A stretch of 64,000 nt of DNA, from positions 61,034,987-61,098,986 of the forward strand of contig OY288259.1 in NCBI GenBank assembly GCA_958450325.1, in the 5' to 3' direction. Below are positions 60,456 to 64,000 of the stretch, piece by piece (position 1 is the stretch's first letter; the number at the start of each line of letters is the position of its first letter). Origin of the DNA: Agrostemma githago (taxonomy: Eukaryota > Streptophyta > Magnoliopsida > Caryophyllales > Caryophyllaceae). The position numbers were made by a program, and so were the translations under genes. Below the pieces are notes generated by a model, which worked only from the letters and a program-made list of their open reading frames with translations, was not told the DNA's origin and did not search any database.

Positions 60456-63094
60456 TTACTGTTATGGGAATTACTGTGGAGTATAATTGTTTTAACATAA
60501 CTAGATATCTCGGATTCGAATCCTAAAAACGTAATTGTGTTAAAACTTATATGAGGAGGAAGAACTTAACCGTTCTCGATCGTGATCATCCTATCTACCC
60601 GACTTGAATCGATTTTGACCCGATTGTTTAAAAAAAAAAAACCTTTGAGTTACTACTTGCTAATATAATGACCGAAGTCAAACCCTAAAGTCAACCTTTA
60701 ATTAGGTGCAAGAGTGCAACCATAAGTAACCCAAGCACTAAAGGTAACTAATAACCTTATAGTAAGTAACCAGACCGTCTCACAATAAATTTATGTAAAT
60801 ATAATAAGATCTTTTATTAACATTATCAAGAGACCGTCTCTTTGAAGTTTTTTTCGTGTATAGTTTAACGATATATTAGAACAAATTATTAGTAATAATT
60901 AAATAATATCGTTAATTACGTTGACTATAGTCAAATTTTTTTTTTGGTTCAGTGGAGAAGTCGCATGAATATTTAAATTAGGTTCGGTCACGAGGAATGT
61001 GTATTATCTATTATAGGTCGGGTACTGTATTTTATTTCGTTTTTATTTAGTTATTCAGTCAAACCAACGATATAGTGGACACAGATTCGAATATGAGACT
61101 TACTATTCTAGAATATCTAGTTAATTACTCCGTAACTGTTAGGTTAAGACATCTTTGACGGTGACTATAGTGTTTATTTTGCTTGCAATAGTGATGATCG
61201 ATGAAGTGTCAGAATGTCAAGTTAAGGTTTGAAATTAATATAATTAATTAATTAATTAGATATTATTATTAATTAATTAATTGATTAATTAATTAATTAA
61301 TCAAATAAAACAACATGAATTAAACAATAATACTTCGTATAGTATAACATTTTTTGTCGCTATATCAAAATAATATGGATGGTCAAACTATTTTGCTAGC
61401 TGTTCAATTTTCAAGTCAACGTTTTATTATATTATATATAGCTTAATTAGTTAGAAAGTAACGTTTTAGTAATGACGATAATTATTACAGAATTAGATAT
61501 CGAATTAGGGTTATATTTTTATTTGTCATTTAATGAAAATATATACGTAGGTATATACATATCAAAATTCTAATTAAATTAATTAATAACAAGTTAAGTG
61601 ATCGAGACTCGAGAGTTCATGAAGTCATAGTAGTAATAATAAGCGCAAATAATATTTAGAACGAGAAATTTTGTAACGTATTTTTTTAGTTGTTTGTAAT
61701 TTAGTATATACATATAAAAAAATTATATTGTATCGAGAATGATTTAGCTATAGCGTCATTTTTTAATTAGATTGTAGAAGATTTTTTAACGTTTTTTGAC
61801 ATCATGAATTTTATATGACGACACTTTAATCATATTACGAGGTCAAGAATTGTTAATAATGTACACTTTTTAATTAGATTGTATATAGAAGATTTAGTAC
61901 ATACCTTTTGACATTATGAAATCTATATGACGACACTTTAATCATATTACAATTTATACGATTTGTAGAAGATTTCGTATATTTAATTTATTTTATCCTA
62001 CAAATTGAACAAAATATATTGTTTTTCGATGTCTTAATATAATGTGGTTAAATACGTACGTTCTATGACAAGCAACTACGAGTCATTAATTAATTAAATA
62101 ACTAATTAACCATGCAAATTAAATTAAATTAAATTAAATTAAAATAAAACGTTGGAATTACATAATTCATAACTATTTCACATTACGTTGCATGTGAATT
62201 ATGCTTTCGACTTACGTTTGTACAATACTTAGCTTAAACCAACGTAATAATAATGCATGGAAATATTATTGTACGTATGTACGTACAAACACTTTGACGT
62301 TTATACGAATAATTATACCGTATACGTTTGTATTATCTTTCTCGTGATTCTCTTCATATTACGGAAAAAAAAAATTATGTATTTAACATTTTGATGTTTA
62401 TATATATGATTATATGAATAATATATACGGTATATGTATCTGATCTTTCTTGTGACTCTCTTTATATTAAAAAAAAAGGTGATATGTTATATTATAATGA
62501 TTGGACAATTTACGATTATATATTTATCGAATGACAATTATCGCTTCAATTTCGTACTTTATAGGATATTGGATGTTTCTATCATATTCGATAAACTTCA
62601 AAGCGCGCATTATTATTTGAGCAATACGAGTTATTGTGTGATATGGTATCGTGTTTTTTGAAGCAGTTATTTTGTTAAAAAAAATGAAAAAAACAAAAAA
62701 AAAAAAAAAAATTGGTTTGTTAATAACAAATTAATTATTATTTTTTACAGAAAGTCTTGCTCTATAATTTGTGTTCGATTTGTGTTCGAGTAATTAATGC
62801 AATAATACTAAACTCACCATTGATTTAAATTAAAGAAAACTAATTAATGTTAATAACAATTACAAGTTGGCAAATCTAGAGTAAAATTCAAGTAATTAAG
62901 CAACAAGATCTCTATAAAATGGGTTGAAATCTAATGACAAATAATCCAAAAAAAACAAGAAAAAAAACATAATAATAAAAAAACAAATTATTTATTAATT
63001 TTATTATATATTTATATATATACATAAATATTTTTTTTCCTTTGTTTTTTTCGGGAATTAGAGATCGACATTATTATTATTATTATCAAAAAAA
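60456..63094. other. AT-rich gene-poor region
   Basis: About 2.6 kb of AT-rich DNA with short AATT/TTAA runs. A local duplication at about 61780-61980 shares GACATYATGAA and TATGACGACACTTTAATCAT. I find no gene or bounded element. Confidence 0.6.
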
Positions 63095-64000
63095 ATGGAA
63101 GGAAAAATGCTAATAATAATGGCTACTCTTGCCCTAGTAGCAACAACAATGGTGGTTCATGTCGACGGAGCGAATTCGCTACCAAGAGAAGGATTAATTC
63201 GTCAATATTACAAGAAAACTAATAGTTGTGAGAATGTTGAAGCATTTGTTAAGTATCAAATGAAGGAATTTTACAAAAAAGATAAATCAATTACTCCGAA
63301 ACTTCTTCGTCTTCTTTACTCTGATTGCATGGTCACGGTACGTACTTTACTTTCCTTACTTGTTCGTGTCAGATCAGATAACCTAGCTGGTAAAATTCCC
63401 AGACTGTAAAACCGTTGAAATTTGACTTAAAAAAGTCAACTACAACCCTTTTCATATAAAAAAAGTTTTGTAATTGCGTCACTAGCTAGAGCTGGCCTAA
63501 AACCAACCCTAGCCCGTGCCACATTCCTGGTCCAACCTGGTCCAATGTAGGGTTGTGCTCGGACCCAGTGGCCACGATCGACAACCCTTTTTATATATAA
63601 AAGTCGTTATTGTATCTTTATGTCATGAGTTTATATTATTACGACTCTATATATGATTAAGCTTTGTAAAACCCGTGAGTAGAACTAGCTAGCTAGGCTA
63701 ACCCTAACCCTAACCCTAGCTAGCTAGTGCCACGCACGTTCCCAGTCCAGCCTGACGAGACCTACCAGAGTTTCAATACAAACAAGGTCAGGTCAGGTCA
63801 GGTCAGTATACGTTGTTGTTTGCATGGTATGTATGTATAATGTGGATGTGGTACCGGTACAGGGTTGTGACGGGTCGATCCTACTAGACGGTGTGGATTC
63901 GGAGAAGAAAGCAAGACAGAATGTTGGGTTAGGAGGGTTTAGCATCATAGACAAGATCAAGACAGTAGTTGAACAAAGATGTCCAGGAGTTGTCTCTTGT
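63095..64000 (+). CDS. class III peroxidase-like protein, probably catalytically impaired (5-prime part)
   Basis: Exons 63095-63337 and 63863 to beyond 64000; 127 residues are visible. Residues 1-26 form a cleavable signal peptide (MEGKMLIIMATLALVATTMV), so it enters the secretory route. The mature start SLPREGLIRQYYKKTNSCENVE and the Ca/disulfide loop GCDGSILLDG are typical of plant secretory peroxidases. The distal site reads LRLLYSDCMVT instead of the usual LRLHFHDCFV: Arg72 is kept, but the catalytic His is Ser76 and the preceding Phe is Tyr75. The same LLYSDC change marks Arabidopsis peroxidases annotated as probably inactive (PER61-type, from memory). The second visible exon ends CPGVVSC at the window edge, so the proximal His cannot be judged. 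Confidence 0.88.
63699..63718. repeat. three CCCTAA units in the peroxidase intron
   Basis: Three tandem six-base CCCTAA units lie in the first intron, followed at about 63786 by five GGTCA pentamers. Most plant telomeres use the seven-base CCCTAAA, so this is a simple repeat, not a telomere. Confidence 0.7.

Noticed and set aside
63699..63718. Interstitial telomere
   Set aside because: Only three six-base units in an intron, and most plant telomeres have a seven-base unit.

Overview
This is nuclear DNA from a flowering plant. It is AT-rich, its genes are split by many short GT-AG introns, and its gene set is plant-specific (SKIP16, a reticulon-fused 3beta-HSD/decarboxylase, CRT3, a class III peroxidase). 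Between the genes lie MITEs, SINEs and Helitrons. The abundant ACGGAGTA / TACTCCGT words and a cluster resembling 23-kDa jasmonate-induced proteins hint at Caryophyllales, but that placement is weak. All gene models were joined by eye from translated exons and splice sites. Every model listed as intact keeps its reading frame across all junctions.

Layout. Positions 1-2.5 kb hold a Stowaway-like MITE, a hAT-type MITE and two copies of a tRNA-derived SINE, three of the four with flanking duplications at least 8 bp long. Then follow ETFQO (+, 2639-7987, 17 exons), SKIP16 (-, 8567-11885, 5 exons, tail to tail with ETFQO) and a 3beta-HSD/D-reticulon gene (-, 13284-20406, 12 exons). Positions 21.3-24.3 kb are a degenerate tandem array of about 20 units carrying a plant snRNA-type promoter signature, followed by a Helitron 3-prime end. 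A decayed gene lies at 25.0-26.2 kb. Next come glyoxalase II (+, 27294-30689, 8 exons) and calreticulin-3 (-, 31319-35100, 14 exons).

From 36.4 to 48 kb lies a cluster of three related two-exon genes resembling JIP-23, one on minus and two in direct tandem on plus. All three share a near-identical core promoter. The second plus unit has been swollen from about 1.7 kb to about 8.8 kb by transposons. These include a MITE inserted right at the promoter and a 4.9-kb Helitron inserted inside a foldback element with a 9-bp target duplication. The empty sites can be read from the sister copy.

From 48 to 59 kb, all on minus, lie a truncated gene 3-prime end, an ASCH-domain protein gene (8 exons), a multi-pass membrane protein gene (9 exons) and a DUF3755/SANT-like gene (7 exons). 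Positions 59-63 kb are gene-poor. A class III peroxidase lacking the distal catalytic histidine starts at 63095 and runs off the window end.

The genes do not form one pathway. ETFQO is mitochondrial electron transfer, glyoxalase II is methylglyoxal detoxification, CRT3 is ER folding, and SKIP16 is an SCF adaptor. The strongest non-gene signals are tandem repeats in the first introns of six genes, some duplicating a splice junction; the snRNA-promoter-like array; and the nested Helitron whose ends can be fixed to the base.
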